Below are positions 10,231 to 20,811 of a stretch of 64,000 nucleotides of DNA, one piece after another. The translations under genes and the position numbers were made by a program. The notes under the pieces were generated by a model. That model saw nothing but the letters and a program-made list of their open reading frames with translations. It did not search any database and was not told the origin of the DNA. Numbering within the stretch: position 1 is the first letter of the stretch; each line of letters starts with the position of its first letter. Where the stretch lies: the NCBI GenBank assembly GCA_013214945.1, contig JABSRT010000024.1, forward strand, positions 27,851-91,850, in the 5' to 3' direction. Origin of the DNA: Gammaproteobacteria bacterium (GTDB taxonomy: Bacteria > Pseudomonadota > Gammaproteobacteria > Enterobacterales > Psychrobiaceae).

Positions 10231-10671
10231 TCAATTTCCCCTTTAATAACTCAGTTATTGACGTTTCTTAAACAAAATATCGGTATGGGTTACTCTTATC
10301 TTCGCCGACTTACAAACAGTAACAAATAAGCATAGCATTTGTTTATTTTACCAGTCCTAAATTCGCCATAATATTCGTATTCCTCGTTATATAACTGTCG
10401 CTGTATAGCTAAACGAGGGGGGCGACTTTACGGCTTTAACTTGCACTTGATTGCAAATTGTCGCAGTAAGTATTCCTACAGCTAATACTCACGTCACCTA
10501 TATTATCCCCGAAATATCCCCACGTTAATAACGAATGTGCGAAAAATATAAAGGTAAAAGCGTTGTATGGATTTATGGAGAGAGCTTATTGTTGGAAAGA
10601 GCATAGCCAACATTGAATATAAGCGCCGCAGAGCTCAATACAAATGTCGGTACTTAACCCGATCTCAAATT

Positions 10672-10833
10672 ATACCAATTCCGTTAAATTAGTGGGCAAT
10701 TTATTAACAAGGGAAAACGGATGAGAACAAGGCATTTATATACGTCTGTAGTCATTCTACATAGAAAATAAATAACGCGGTTATCATTTGTTTTAACCGT
10801 TAAGAATGATCAGTTAATTATCGGAATTGGTAT
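10672..10833. repeat. MITE-like inverted-repeat element
   Basis: The ends are ATACCAATTCCG (10672-10683) and CGGAATTGGTAT (10822-10833), perfect 12-bp inverted repeats. Imperfect similarity continues inward (TTAAATTA against ATAATTAA), and the 138 bases between hold no gene. From memory, elements with ATACCAAT-type ends are common in Colwellia, Pseudoalteromonas and Shewanella intergenic DNA. It interrupts the region upstream of algA. Confidence 0.6.
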
Positions 10834-11158
10834 TACTTATAGTCCCCAAATTAAAACATCGTATCAAAATATCAGGAAACGTTCGTAAAGTCGTCATAAA
10901 GCGAAATCGTTATGTCATTACACGAAATGAAAGATTTTAGGTTGTTGCTTTGTTTGTGTTTTTTCGTTTTTTGTCAGTTCTTTTTCCTGAAGTGACGTAC
11001 CACATCATCTTCCCTTGTTATATCGTACGCCGCGAATATTACTTTAACTTATTTGTCAGAAGTAAGAGTTGGTTGACGGCTTGCAATACCATTTATTAGG
11101 TAGATAAGCGCTCTAGTTATCCTTGAATAGAATGGAAAATAACAAAGCAGAAATAATT

Positions 11159-11183
11159 ATAACGCTGTTTATAACGCGGTTAT
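11159..11183 (+). promoter_or_regulatory. Tandem ATAACGC repeat, candidate regulator site before algA
   Basis: ATAACGC occurs at 11159-11165 and again at 11171-11177, spaced 12 bases, about one helical turn. The second copy is part of ATAACGCGGTTAT (11171-11183), which is an inverted repeat ATAAC-GCG-GTTAT. The same 13-mer occurs inside the upstream repeat element at 10772-10784. It lies 59-83 bases before the algA start. Binding by the AraC output of the hybrid regulator is a guess. Confidence 0.35.
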
Positions 11184-11241
11184 TTTAAATTGGCCCCTGA
11201 ATTACTAGCTAAAACTACATATATAAAAAAGGATTTAAATT

Positions 11242-12693
11242 ATGAATATTATTCCAGTAATTTTAGCTGGTGGAAGTGGCTCAAGATTATGGCCGTTATC
11301 GCGTACTCTACGCCCTAAACAGTTCCTTAGATTGATAAACAATCAAAGCATGTTGCAAAGTACTCTGACTCGGTTGAAAAATATTTCTAATATTAGTGCG
11401 CCAATTATCGTGTGCAATGAGGAACATCGATTTATTGTTGCTGAGCAACTTCAGGAAATAGGACTAGATAATGCGAAAATTATTCTCGAACCTGCCGCCA
11501 GAGACACGGCTCCTGCAATAGCTGCTGCCTCTCTTTATGCCCAGGAAAAAATGACTCAGGATTCATTAATTCTGGTATTGGCAGCGGACCATGAAATTAA
11601 AGATATCTCAGCCTTTGAACAGGCTATAAAATCAGCCAGTCAATCTGCAATAGAGGGTAATATACTGACCTTTGGTATTGTACCTGAGAGTGCTCATACT
11701 GGTTATGGTTATATTAAAACCAACCAAAATAACAGCGCTGTCATTCTGGAAGTGTCGAGTTTTGTTGAAAAACCAGATACGGTGACAGCCCAAAGCTATC
11801 TAGATTCTGGCGATTATTACTGGAATAGCGGGATGTTTTTGTTTAAGGCGACTCGGATAATCTCTGAACTAGAAAAACACCAGCCCGAGCTATTGCAGGC
11901 TTGTCAAAATGCCGTATTAAATTCTGAAGTTGACTTGGATTTTGTCAGATTACAAGCCGATGCGTTTCGCGCCTCACCTAGTATTTCTATCGATTATGCT
12001 GTGATGGAAAAATCATCTCAGGTCAAACTTATTCCCTTAGTCGCTGGCTGGAGTGATGTAGGTTGTTGGAATTCGCTCTGGGAAATAAGTGACAAAGACA
12101 GCAATAATAATGTCTGCGTTGGTGATGTAATTGCCACAGATAGTACAAATTCTTATATACATTCAAATCAAAAACTAATTACCACTCTCGGTGTAGATAA
12201 TCTTGTTATTGTAGAAACAAAAGATGCATTGTTGATTGCAGATAGAAGCAAGGTGCAAGGGATTAAAGATATTGTAGCAGAACTTAAAGATAAGGGCCGT
12301 TACGAAATTAAACATCATCGTCATGTTTACCGTCCGTGGGGATATTATGATTCGATCGACAGTGGTTCACGTTTTCAGGTTAAGCGCATTGTCGTCAAGC
12401 CCGGTGCAAAACTCTCAGTACAAATGCATCATCACCGGGCAGAACACTGGATAGTTGTTAAAGGCATGGCTAAGGTCACGTGTGGCAATACTAACAAATT
12501 AGTTTGTGAAAATGAATCGACCTATATTCCTGTTGGTGAAATACATGCGTTAGAAAACCCCGGCAAAATCAACCTTGAGTTGATCGAAGTACAATCTGGT
12601 GGCTATCTTGGTGAAGACGACATTGTGCGTTTTGAAGATCGTTATGGGCGAAGTGTTAAGGTCGTTGAAGCAACCAGAGTAGCGGAGGCTTAA
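11242..12693 (+). CDS. algA: Mannose-1-phosphate guanylyltransferase / mannose-6-phosphate isomerase
   Basis: A 483-residue bifunctional type-II PMI/GMP enzyme of AlgA/ManC/XanB type. The pyrophosphorylase signature is at the N-terminus ([21 protein letters not shown]), with FVEKPD in the middle. The C-terminal cupin isomerase domain carries [19 protein letters not shown]. It makes mannose-6-P from fructose-6-P and GDP-mannose from mannose-1-P, the first and third steps of alginate precursor supply. It opens the operon and is followed after one base by algC. In Pseudomonas algA is the last gene, so the position is unusual. ATG 11242 has an AAGGA ribosome site. Confidence 0.95.
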   Translation: MNIIPVILAGGSGSRLWPLSRTLRPKQFLRLINNQSMLQSTLTRLKNISNISAPIIVCNEEHRFIVAEQLQEIGLDNAKIILEPAARDTAPAIAAASLYAQEKMTQDSLILVLAADHEIKDISAFEQAIKSASQSAIEGNILTFGIVPESAHTGYGYIKTNQNNSAVILEVSSFVEKPDTVTAQSYLDSGDYYWNSGMFLFKATRIISELEKHQPELLQACQNAVLNSEVDLDFVRLQADAFRASPSISIDYAVMEKSSQVKLIPLVAGWSDVGCWNSLWEISDKDSNNNVCVGDVIATDSTNSYIHSNQKLITTLGVDNLVIVETKDALLIADRSKVQGIKDIVAELKDKGRYEIKHHRHVYRPWGYYDSIDSGSRFQVKRIVVKPGAKLSVQMHHHRAEHWIVVKGMAKVTCGNTNKLVCENESTYIPVGEIHALENPGKINLELIEVQSGGYLGEDDIVRFEDRYGRSVKVVEATRVAEA

Positions 12694-12694
12694 A

Positions 12695-14062
12695 ATGACT
12701 AACTTAACCTGCTTTAAAGCCTATGACATTCGTGGGCGACTGGGGAGTGAATTAAACGAAAAAATCGCTTACTCAATTGGCTGTGCTTTCGCGAAATACC
12801 TTAATCCTACCACGGTGGCGATAGGGGCAGATATTCGGCTCACTAGCGAATCATTGAAGTTAGCATTAGCTAATGGGTTGATGGACTCTGGTGTTAATGT
12901 GATCGATTTGGGAATGACTGGTACTGAAGAAGTCTATTTTTCCGCCCAACATTTAGATATAGATGGTGCTATTGAAATTACAGCCAGTCATAACCCTATC
13001 GACTTTAACGGGATGAAATTGGTCAAGCGGGGTGCCATTCCGATTAGTGGCGATACTGGGTTAAATCAGATTAAAGCCTTGGCTGAGCAGAATAACTTTA
13101 AGCTAGCATCGAGCCGTGGCAATTTAAGTCAATGCAACATACTTGAGCCCTATATTGAGCATTTACTTACTTATATAAAGCCTAATGTAATCACTCCGTT
13201 ACATTTGGTGGTTAATGCCGGAAACGGTGCTGCTGGACACGTTATCGATGCATTGGAGCAGTGTTTTAGCCAAAAAAACATTCCGATCCGTTTTACTAAA
13301 ATTAATCATCAGGCAGACGGTAAATTCCCCAACGGTATTCCAAATCCAATTTTGCCACAAAATCGCGCCGTAACTGCAGAGGCAGTAATTAAAAATAATG
13401 CTGATTTTGGCATTGCGTGGGACGGTGATTTCGACCGTTGTTTCTTATTTGATGAAAACGGCGGCTTTATCGAGGGGTACTATATTGTTGGCTTACTCGC
13501 TCAGGCATTTTTAGCCGATGCACCAGGTTCAAAAATTATTCATGATCCCCGTCTAACCTGGAACACCAGGGAGTTAGTCGAATCTGCGGGCGGTATCGCT
13601 ATTCAATCTAAAACAGGTCATGCGTTTATCAAAGAAAGAATGCGTAAAGAAGATGCTATTTATGGCGGTGAAATGAGTGCTCATCATTATTTTAGAGATT
13701 TTTCCTATTGCGATAGCGGAATGATCCCTTGGTTGTTAGTGGCTGGATTGGTGAGTAGCAGTAAAAAAACATTGTCGCAGTTGGTTGACTTAAGAATGAA
13801 ATTGTTTCCTTCATCGGGAGAAATTAATCTCAAGCTATCCGATCCCAGCAAGGCGCTTAAAGCGATAGATGCGCTTTATCGTCCCGGTGCTATTAGGGTT
13901 GATAACACAGATGGCATTAGCATTGAATTCCCCCAATGGCGTTTTAATTTGCGCCAGTCCAATACTGAGCCTGTGATCAGGCTCAATGTCGAAAGTCGCC
14001 AGGATCAAAAGTTGATGGAACAAAAAACCCAAGAGCTAGTCGAGCTGCTTAATCAGGCTTAA
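12695..14062 (+). CDS. algC: Phosphomannomutase / phosphoglucomutase
   Basis: 455 residues of the alpha-D-phosphohexomutase family, AlgC/ManB type. The phosphoserine loop is TASHNP with Ser at about residue 98. The metal loop [10 protein letters not shown], the sugar-binding [13 protein letters not shown] and the phosphate-binding [12 protein letters not shown] are all present, so the enzyme should be active. It converts mannose-6-P to mannose-1-P between the two AlgA activities. It is one base from algA, clearly co-transcribed. Pseudomonas algC lies outside the alginate operon, so here the whole GDP-mannose path is packed into it. Confidence 0.95.
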   Translation: MTNLTCFKAYDIRGRLGSELNEKIAYSIGCAFAKYLNPTTVAIGADIRLTSESLKLALANGLMDSGVNVIDLGMTGTEEVYFSAQHLDIDGAIEITASHNPIDFNGMKLVKRGAIPISGDTGLNQIKALAEQNNFKLASSRGNLSQCNILEPYIEHLLTYIKPNVITPLHLVVNAGNGAAGHVIDALEQCFSQKNIPIRFTKINHQADGKFPNGIPNPILPQNRAVTAEAVIKNNADFGIAWDGDFDRCFLFDENGGFIEGYYIVGLLAQAFLADAPGSKIIHDPRLTWNTRELVESAGGIAIQSKTGHAFIKERMRKEDAIYGGEMSAHHYFRDFSYCDSGMIPWLLVAGLVSSSKKTLSQLVDLRMKLFPSSGEINLKLSDPSKALKAIDALYRPGAIRVDNTDGISIEFPQWRFNLRQSNTEPVIRLNVESRQDQKLMEQKTQELVELLNQA

Positions 14063-14151
14063 CCTGACTATTAGCAATAAATCCATAACACTGGGTGTTG
14101 TGGCTAACATAATTGATAAAAATCGGGCAATGCCCGTTAATGGAGAATAAA

Positions 14152-15462
14152 TTGGATATTAGTATTTTTGGTATGGGTTATGTAGGTGCAGTTTGCTCTG
14201 CCTGTTTATCAAAAAATGGCCATAACATTATTGGTGTTGATATTTCACAAGATAAGGTTGATCTAATCAATGCAGGAAGATCTCCGATTGTTGAACCAGG
14301 ACTGGAAGAACTGATCACCAATGGCGTCACCTCAGGTAACTTAAAAGCAACGACTGATGCCATTTCAGCGGTTAAAAATAGTGAAATATCGATGATTTGT
14401 GTAGGCACACCTTCGATGGCTAATGGCAATTTGGATCTAAATTACATCGAGTCGGTATGTCATGATATCGGCACTGCTTTAGCTGACAAAACTCGGCCAC
14501 ATTATGTGGTAGTGCGTAGTACCGTGCTGCCTGGCACCGTGCAGAATGTGGTGATTCCGGCATTAGAAAAAGCGTCGGGTCGTATAGCCGGGCGTGATTT
14601 TTTCGTGGCAACCAATCCGGAATTCTTGCGCGAAAGTACCGCGATATTTGATTTTTACAACCCGCCAATGACGGTCATCGGACAAATGGATGACGAGTCT
14701 GGTGCGGTATTGGCTTCGTTATATCAGGATTTGGATGCCGAGATCATCCGTAAGCCGATCGAAGTGGCTGAAATGATTAAATATACTTGTAACGTATGGC
14801 ATGCCACCAAAGTGACTTTTGCCAATGAAATCGGCAATATTTCGCGCGCACTTGGAGTTGATGGCCGAGAGGTTATGGAAGTAGTCTGTAAAGATAAAAA
14901 GCTGAATATTTCCAATTATTACATGCGCCCTGGTTTTGCCTATGGCGGTTCTTGTTTGCCTAAAGATGTTAAAGCCCTGACATATCGTGCGTCGTCTCTT
15001 GATGTGAAGATTCCTATGTTAAATCAGCTAATGGTGAGTAATCGCAACCAGATTGATAATGCCTTTAACATAATCAAGAAGCTAAATCAGCGCAAGATCA
15101 CCATGCTCGGATTAAGCTTTAAAGCCGAAACTGATGATCTACGAGAGAGCCCTTTTGTTGAACTGGCAGAACAGCTTATAGGTAAAGGTTATGATCTGAA
15201 AATCTATGATCAATACGTTGAATATGCACGTGTTAATGGTGCTAACAAGGAATATATCAATTCCCATATCCCACATGTTTCCAGCCTGCTCGAAAGCGAC
15301 TTGCAAAGCGCGGTCGATCACGGCGACATCATAATAGTAGGCAACGGCAATAAAGCTTTTGCTAAGGTGTTGGAAAACTTGCCTGCCGGCAAAAAACTTG
15401 TCGATCTGTTCGGTTTCATGGATCAAGTTTCTTGTGATTATAAACATGGAATTTGTTGGTAA
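14152..15462 (+). CDS. algD: GDP-mannose 6-dehydrogenase
   Basis: 436 residues, UDP-glucose/GDP-mannose dehydrogenase family. The NAD loop [14 protein letters not shown] is at the N-terminus, and the catalytic cysteine sits in [13 protein letters not shown] at residue 268. It oxidises GDP-mannose to GDP-mannuronate, the committed step of alginate synthesis. I chose TTG 14152: GGAGA lies 5 bases upstream, and with this start the active Cys is number 268, as I recall for Pseudomonas AlgD. ATG 14140 (four residues longer) is the alternative and lacks a ribosome site. A short hairpin (CGGGCA-A-TGCCCG) lies just upstream. The gene is separated from alg8 by two bases. Confidence 0.95.
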   Translation: MDISIFGMGYVGAVCSACLSKNGHNIIGVDISQDKVDLINAGRSPIVEPGLEELITNGVTSGNLKATTDAISAVKNSEISMICVGTPSMANGNLDLNYIESVCHDIGTALADKTRPHYVVVRSTVLPGTVQNVVIPALEKASGRIAGRDFFVATNPEFLRESTAIFDFYNPPMTVIGQMDDESGAVLASLYQDLDAEIIRKPIEVAEMIKYTCNVWHATKVTFANEIGNISRALGVDGREVMEVVCKDKKLNISNYYMRPGFAYGGSCLPKDVKALTYRASSLDVKIPMLNQLMVSNRNQIDNAFNIIKKLNQRKITMLGLSFKAETDDLRESPFVELAEQLIGKGYDLKIYDQYVEYARVNGANKEYINSHIPHVSSLLESDLQSAVDHGDIIIVGNGNKAFAKVLENLPAGKKLVDLFGFMDQVSCDYKHGICW

Positions 15463-15464
15463 TT

Positions 15465-16955
15465 ATGCTGAATAAAATTTTTAATCAGTCAAAAATTAGA
15501 GATTTTTCAGGGTGGTTGTTATTTTTAGCCACCTTAGGAGGGCTCGTTATACTGGTGCCACGAGATGTTTTTCTACCTGAATCAGAAAAATTTATTTTTA
15601 TTATGGGCATCATTGGTACTTGGCGTTACTCGAATGGCATTATTCATTTTATCAGGGGGATGTGGTTTCTGCACTGGGTATTTCCTACGTTGCGTAGACA
15701 GGCTGACCGTATGGGGCAGGATGCAATGCCACCCCATGTTTATTTAATGGTGACTAGTTTTCGAATTGAGCCCGATACAACGGCTTCAGTTTATAATGCG
15801 GTGTTTAGCGAGGCAAAAACATGCGATATTCCGTGCACTGTTGTTGTTTCTATTGTTGAATTAAGCGATGAAATATTAATTCGTTCGCTATTTAATAAAC
15901 ATCAACTACCTGATTCGGTCAAGCTGAAAATTGTTCGTATTTCAGGTACCGGAAAACGAGATGCATTGGCCGCAGGTTTTCGGGCTATTAGTCGCGACCT
16001 ACCTGATGATGATGCCGTTGTAGCGGTGGTTGATGGTGATACCATACTAGAGCAAGGCTGTGTCCGTAAAACAGCTGCCCTGTTTAAACTTCGACCTAAA
16101 ATGGCTGCTCTGACAACGAACGAAGTGTGTGAAGTCAAGGGTTCCTACATCATGAGCGAATGGCACAAACTCAGGTTTGGTCAACGCCATATCAATATGT
16201 GTTCTATGGCCCTGTCTAATCGAGTACTGACCTTGACTGGCAGAATGTCAGTGTTTAGAGCTAGTGTGGTGACTAACCCGATGTTTATTGACGATGTACA
16301 ACTCGATAATATTGATCATTGGCGTTTAGGTCGTTTTAGATTTCTGACTGGTGACGACAAATCAAGCTGGTTCAGTATTATGAAAATGGGACTAGATACC
16401 TTCTATGTACCAGATGCCATGGTAACAACCATAGAGCATCCGCCTAACCGTAGCTTTATCAAGTCTTCTCGCCAATTAATGTATCGTTGGTATGGTAATA
16501 GTTCACGCCAAAACAGTCGTGCGGTGAAACTTGGGCCTAAAAAGCTAGGTTGGTTTGCCTTCTATGTAGTTAACGATCAGCGCATCTCGATGTGGACCAG
16601 TTTGCTTGGGTTATCGGTCGCTATTGTCGCGGCACTGAAATATTCAATTATATACAGCGTGATCTATTTTATTTGGATAATGATCACCCGCGGCCTAATC
16701 ACCCTAACCCTATTGGCTGGCGGGCATAAAATTGGACCAGCCTATCCTATGATATTGTATTACAACCAAATTGTAGGTGCCATCATGAAAATATATGTCT
16801 TTTTCAGGCTAGATAGACAGTCATGGACCAGACAACCGACCAAGTTAAGTGCAGATCCTGCTTCTTACCAGCGTCTGTTTAACCTGTGGTCATCAAGAGC
16901 CGTAACCTTTGCCAGTGTCAGTGTATTTGCCGCTGCTATTTTTGCACTAGTTTAA
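15465..16955 (+). CDS. alg8: Alginate polymerase catalytic subunit, GT2 glycosyltransferase
   Basis: A 496-residue inner-membrane processive glycosyltransferase. Membrane segments at the N-terminus lead into a cytosolic GT2 domain with [12 protein letters not shown], the VVDGDT metal motif and a [11 protein letters not shown] stretch resembling the Q/RxxRW acceptor motif. Further membrane helices close the C-terminus. It polymerises GDP-mannuronate into polymannuronate while exporting it, with Alg44 as its c-di-GMP-binding partner. ATG 15465 begins two bases after the algD stop. Family identity is clear from the position between algD and alg44 and from the motifs. Confidence 0.93.
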   Translation: MLNKIFNQSKIRDFSGWLLFLATLGGLVILVPRDVFLPESEKFIFIMGIIGTWRYSNGIIHFIRGMWFLHWVFPTLRRQADRMGQDAMPPHVYLMVTSFRIEPDTTASVYNAVFSEAKTCDIPCTVVVSIVELSDEILIRSLFNKHQLPDSVKLKIVRISGTGKRDALAAGFRAISRDLPDDDAVVAVVDGDTILEQGCVRKTAALFKLRPKMAALTTNEVCEVKGSYIMSEWHKLRFGQRHINMCSMALSNRVLTLTGRMSVFRASVVTNPMFIDDVQLDNIDHWRLGRFRFLTGDDKSSWFSIMKMGLDTFYVPDAMVTTIEHPPNRSFIKSSRQLMYRWYGNSSRQNSRAVKLGPKKLGWFAFYVVNDQRISMWTSLLGLSVAIVAALKYSIIYSVIYFIWIMITRGLITLTLLAGGHKIGPAYPMILYYNQIVGAIMKIYVFFRLDRQSWTRQPTKLSADPASYQRLFNLWSSRAVTFASVSVFAAAIFALV

Positions 16956-16973
16956 TAATTTGGAATTATAGAA

Positions 16974-18107
16974 ATGAGTCAAGCAATTAAAAATCTTAAT
17001 GTCGTACACGAAACCGAGGTGCAACGCCAATTTTCTCGGGTTAAAATTCCTGCGACACTAAGTATTAATAAGAAAGAATTTAAAGTACAGGATATGTCGG
17101 CTGGAGGTTTTAGCCTTGAGAACAGCAGCAAGGAAATTGAGCCGAACAAACTCTACAAAGGACAATTGTCGCTAACTATTGATGGTTTTGATTTTAGTTA
17201 CAGCGTCGAATTCAATACCTTAACGCAACTACCTAATAACAATATAGGTTGTACTTTTCAAAATGTTGATAAAAGATTCAGTTCGGCTCTTCGTTATATT
17301 ATCACCGCTTTCTTAAGCGGAGAACTGCTGGCAACTGGCGATATTATCAATACTCTGAGTCGGGAAAATCATACTGACGCAAGAAATAAAAAACAATTGG
17401 TGGCCACTAACAAATTAGAAAGAGTGAAGTCTATGGTTGGTAGCCTGATATTTTTAGTTATTGGATTGTCGGCACTGACTTTCGTTAGTCTAAAATTATT
17501 TGGTATGTATTTCGTACAAAGTTCAAAAACTGCGATGGTTACCGCTGAATCACATACCTTGAGCATGCCAAAAGCCGGTAATCTAGAGCCGTTGGTAAGC
17601 AAAGGTTTGATATCTGTTAGCAAGGGACAGCTGTTAGCGACTTTTAGCGGGGTTGAACTTGAAGCTGAAACCAGCAACTTACCACAAGAAACACAAGATA
17701 TTTTGGCCAAATCACTAAAGCAAACTAAGATCAATGGTTCAATTAGCAGTCCTTGTGACTGTAAAATCCTCAGCGTCAACGGCATTTATGGTCAATTCCT
17801 GCAAAAAGGTGACCCGACTTTCACCCTAATCAGTAATAGCAGCCGTCCATTTATTAGTGCAAAATTCAGCTTTAAAGATGCCGAATCTCTGCAAGTAGGT
17901 CAATCTGTAGTACTAAAAAATCTTGGTGAAGTGGATGGTGAATTTGTTGAAGGTAAAATTGATAAATTGACTGTAGAAGGAAAAGATCAAGACGTTACAG
18001 TGTTGATCACTACGAGTAAATCGATTGGACTTAATGATATTAATAAACCCGTTAAGGTCATTGCCAGTTCTAAATTTGCCCAAACCTACCTAAGCTCATG
18101 GCTATAA
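16974..18107 (+). CDS. alg44: Alginate synthesis co-polymerase with PilZ c-di-GMP receptor domain
   Basis: 377 residues: an N-terminal cytosolic PilZ domain, one membrane helix (about 146-168), then a periplasmic HlyD-like (membrane-fusion) domain. The PilZ motif is intact: RQFSR at residues 18-22 (RxxxR) and DMSAGG at 40-45 (D/NxSxxG). c-di-GMP binding should therefore be retained. In Pseudomonas this binding is required to activate Alg8. It lies 18 bases after alg8 and overlaps the first possible algK start. Confidence 0.95.
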   Translation: MSQAIKNLNVVHETEVQRQFSRVKIPATLSINKKEFKVQDMSAGGFSLENSSKEIEPNKLYKGQLSLTIDGFDFSYSVEFNTLTQLPNNNIGCTFQNVDKRFSSALRYIITAFLSGELLATGDIINTLSRENHTDARNKKQLVATNKLERVKSMVGSLIFLVIGLSALTFVSLKLFGMYFVQSSKTAMVTAESHTLSMPKAGNLEPLVSKGLISVSKGQLLATFSGVELEAETSNLPQETQDILAKSLKQTKINGSISSPCDCKILSVNGIYGQFLQKGDPTFTLISNSSRPFISAKFSFKDAESLQVGQSVVLKNLGEVDGEFVEGKIDKLTVEGKDQDVTVLITTSKSIGLNDINKPVKVIASSKFAQTYLSSWL

Positions 18108-18130
18108 ATGACGCTGCCAGGATAAGACTA

Positions 18131-19474
18131 ATGATCAAAAAAACAGTTAGCGCCTGCCTGCCCCTCATCTTGCTCGGTGGCTGTTCAGCGATCCAGTATG
18201 ATGAAGGGATCGCCGACAGGTTATTGAGTGAGGGGAAGGAGCGCGAAGCCTATACTCATTATCAATACTTGGCTAAATTTGGCCTACCAAAAGCGCAAAG
18301 AAAACTAGCGCAGTTATATCAACAACAAGGAAATGATCATCAAGCACTCATCTGGTTGAGCGAAGCCGCCGCTAGTGGAGATCTATCTGCACAACTTAAA
18401 CGCGCCCGGCTACTGGCTTTTAGCCAAGATCCTAACGTTAGAGATGTAATACAGGGTAGCAAGCTTATATTACGACTTATCGACCAAGGTTATGATGCTG
18501 CTATCAAGGATTTGGTTAAGCTACTCGCATCTGACCATGACTATTCGATACCGGAAAAGTACTTGGTTATTGCACTAGCAAAAGCTCAGCAAGGCCAGCC
18601 AGAAGCATGTTATCTATTTGCTGAAATGTACACTAACGGTCAAGCACCTCAGCTTAGTGGCCAGCAAGCAAAAGGTTACTACCTGTGTGCGACTAAACGC
18701 TATGAAAAGGCCTTGTATGGACTGTCCGTGTTATATAACCAGCAGCCTGATTTGGGAACCTTTGAACAAGTATATCAGCTGCTCAAAGCAAGCAATAATG
18801 CCAGCGCTAAAAATGTCGGATTAAAAATTGCAAAAAAAATAGCTGATGGCACCTTGGTTAGCTGGAGCAGCCATAATGCGGATGTATTATTCCATTGGCT
18901 TGCTAAAACCGACGCACACGCCTATTTCTACTTGGCGAAATTGTATTTAAATAAACCTACTATCGGTAAAGATTTTTCTGATGTTATTGCCGTTATCTTG
19001 GAAGGGAAGGTTGCCGGAGACCTTGATTGTTATGCCCTTGAGGCAGAAATTTACCTTTATGGTATTCAAACTATTCAAGATCCATGGCGGGCAGAAAAAT
19101 TGTTACTTGCGATACCGCAATCATCTCCCTATATAAATTTCCTGCTAGGCGCACTTTATAGCGAAGGATTTTTAGGTGAACCGCATTACCCAAAAGCTCT
19201 GGCATATCTTGGTAAGTCTGCACTGAGCGGATTTAAACGGGCTGACAGACAATTAAGTAAAATTTACAGCGGCGGCAGGGGTATAAAAGTTGATCTTATT
19301 GCAGCTACCAAATATCAGTTATTATCGAAAATAAACGCAGAAAAGTTAGCACTGTTTAAACAGAAGTTTCATATTTCTGAACTGGGAATGGCAGAGGCTA
19401 CTGCCCAAGCGCAGCGAGAGCTAAATAAGCGCCTGGCGTCGCAAATAAATAACAACAAGGATCAACAAATATGA
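18131..19474 (+). CDS. algK: Alginate export lipoprotein with Sel1/TPR repeats
   Basis: 447 residues. It begins MIKKTVSACLPLILLGGCSA, a lipoprotein signal with lipobox LGGC, so the mature protein is lipid-anchored, probably in the outer membrane. The rest is a string of Sel1-like helical repeats (for example AYTHYQYLAKFGLPKAQRKLAQLYQQQG and FLLGALYSEGFLGEPHYPKALAYLGKSA). AlgK scaffolds the periplasmic export complex and helps place AlgE. I prefer ATG 18131 (AGGA about nine bases upstream) to ATG 18098, which would put 11 polar residues before the signal peptide. The stop overlaps algE by four bases (ATGA). Confidence 0.92.
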   Translation: MIKKTVSACLPLILLGGCSAIQYDEGIADRLLSEGKEREAYTHYQYLAKFGLPKAQRKLAQLYQQQGNDHQALIWLSEAAASGDLSAQLKRARLLAFSQDPNVRDVIQGSKLILRLIDQGYDAAIKDLVKLLASDHDYSIPEKYLVIALAKAQQGQPEACYLFAEMYTNGQAPQLSGQQAKGYYLCATKRYEKALYGLSVLYNQQPDLGTFEQVYQLLKASNNASAKNVGLKIAKKIADGTLVSWSSHNADVLFHWLAKTDAHAYFYLAKLYLNKPTIGKDFSDVIAVILEGKVAGDLDCYALEAEIYLYGIQTIQDPWRAEKLLLAIPQSSPYINFLLGALYSEGFLGEPHYPKALAYLGKSALSGFKRADRQLSKIYSGGRGIKVDLIAATKYQLLSKINAEKLALFKQKFHISELGMAEATAQAQRELNKRLASQINNNKDQQI

Positions 19475-20811
19475 CCTACAAGCAATCTTTGCTTGGCTTG
19501 ATTTACTTAAGCCTAGCAGGCAGCGCTTGCGCCTCGTCATGGCAACATCGTTTAGGTGCTAATGTTGGCTATATTCAACAAAGTGACAAGGAGTTAGGCT
19601 TTTATAACGATGGTGAGCGTCGCAACGGCTATTTGCAACTTAATGCCCAAGGCCAATATCAATTATCCGCTGAGCAATCTTTCTTTGTTAAGGCCCGGGG
19701 GTTTTACTCAACAGATACCATTAATCTTGAGCCAGAGCAGGGGGGACAATCTGCTAAACATTATCTTGAATTGCAGCAGTTGTACTTTAAAGCTGACAAC
19801 CTGATATATCCTGGCGTCAGCGCAACCTTAGGACGCAAGCGTTTGCGGGATGGCAGTGGTTTGTGGTGGGACCGAAATTTCACTTCTGCGTCATTAAATA
19901 TAGAACGCAGTTTGTTTAGTGGTTTTATTGCTATTGGCGAGCAAGTTAGCAGCTTTAGAACCGACAATAGTGACTATAAATACCGGAATCACGACTTATT
20001 ACGTCTATTAGCAACGACTTCATGGCACTGGAAGTATCAGCAATTTATCGATGTTAATTTCAGTTACCTCAATGATCATAGCTCTATGGCGAAATTAAGC
20101 ACCACGGCTGAAGCATATGATCCTAGCGATCCTAAAGTTGCATGGCTAGGTGTACGCCCACACGGTTCAACTCAATTAAGCGATGATATGATCATCAATT
20201 ATAATGCCCAGTATGTTTATCAACAGGGTGATATCAGCTATTTAAATGCTGATGGTGTTGATAAGAAAAAGGTAAAAGGATGGTTAGTTCAAGGAGATAT
20301 ATCAGTTCAGGCTAATTATCTATATCAGCCTGTCGTTGGCCTTCAGTTTGCACAAACTTCAGACAATAATAGCCAAGATACCGAAGGGCGATTTTTCCAG
20401 AGTGGACTGCAAAGTAATAAGGCTAAGCTTGTTTCTAATATGCGTGCATTTAGCCGATACAACGAAGCCTATCGGCCTGAATTATCCAATATCCGAGTAT
20501 TAGGCGTTTACCTAGGCATGCAGCTAGCACCAGAAGTTAAGGTGAACTTGTTATTAAACAAGTTCAACAGGATTAATACTGATTTGGATATAGGCAGCTC
20601 AGCAGTCGAGGCATCATTAGTTCCTGGTCGTGACGAGTTAGGTATTGCTGCTGATTTAGTGGTCGAATTCACCCCAAAACTACCAAATGCTTTATTAAAT
20701 AGCAGTTCGATACAATTTCGTTTATCCAGCTTTTGGCCCGGCGATGCCTACGGCAGTAGTGTTGATAACCAAAGGTATCGGGCGGTGCTAGATTGGAGAT
20801 TAAACTTCTGA
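19471..20811 (+). CDS. algE: Outer-membrane alginate export porin
   Basis: 446 residues with a Sec signal peptide (MTYKQSLLGLIYLSLAGSACAS) and an alternating amphipathic beta-strand pattern ending in a terminal aromatic (LDWRLNF), as in outer-membrane barrels. The segment LGRKRLRDGSGLWWDRNF resembles the AlgE conserved pore region. AlgE is the 18-strand barrel through which alginate leaves the cell. It overlaps algK at the start and algG at the end (TGATG), so it is translationally coupled on both sides. Confidence 0.92.
   Translation: MTYKQSLLGLIYLSLAGSACASSWQHRLGANVGYIQQSDKELGFYNDGERRNGYLQLNAQGQYQLSAEQSFFVKARGFYSTDTINLEPEQGGQSAKHYLELQQLYFKADNLIYPGVSATLGRKRLRDGSGLWWDRNFTSASLNIERSLFSGFIAIGEQVSSFRTDNSDYKYRNHDLLRLLATTSWHWKYQQFIDVNFSYLNDHSSMAKLSTTAEAYDPSDPKVAWLGVRPHGSTQLSDDMIINYNAQYVYQQGDISYLNADGVDKKKVKGWLVQGDISVQANYLYQPVVGLQFAQTSDNNSQDTEGRFFQSGLQSNKAKLVSNMRAFSRYNEAYRPELSNIRVLGVYLGMQLAPEVKVNLLLNKFNRINTDLDIGSSAVEASLVPGRDELGIAADLVVEFTPKLPNALLNSSSIQFRLSSFWPGDAYGSSVDNQRYRAVLDWRLNF

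Larger units (their letters stand above)
10083..11241. promoter_or_regulatory. 1.16-kb non-coding region upstream of the alginate operon
   Basis: There is no credible gene here. The stretch holds a hairpin terminator (10194-10230), a 162-bp inverted-repeat element (10672-10833) and, just before algA, two ATAACGC direct repeats at 11159 and 11171. A weak sigma-70 candidate is TTGACG at 11073 with a poorly spaced TATTAG. An AlgU-type GAACTT box was looked for and not found. The length suggests a complex promoter region or a long leader for algA. Confidence 0.5.

Noticed and set aside
11073..11099. Sigma-70 promoter for algA (TTGACG with TATTAG)
   Set aside because: The spacer is only 15 bases for the best -10; too weak to list as its own feature.
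10083..11241. AlgU (sigma-22) promoter upstream of algA as in Pseudomonas
   Set aside because: No GAACTT-N16/17-TCTGA-like pair found by eye.
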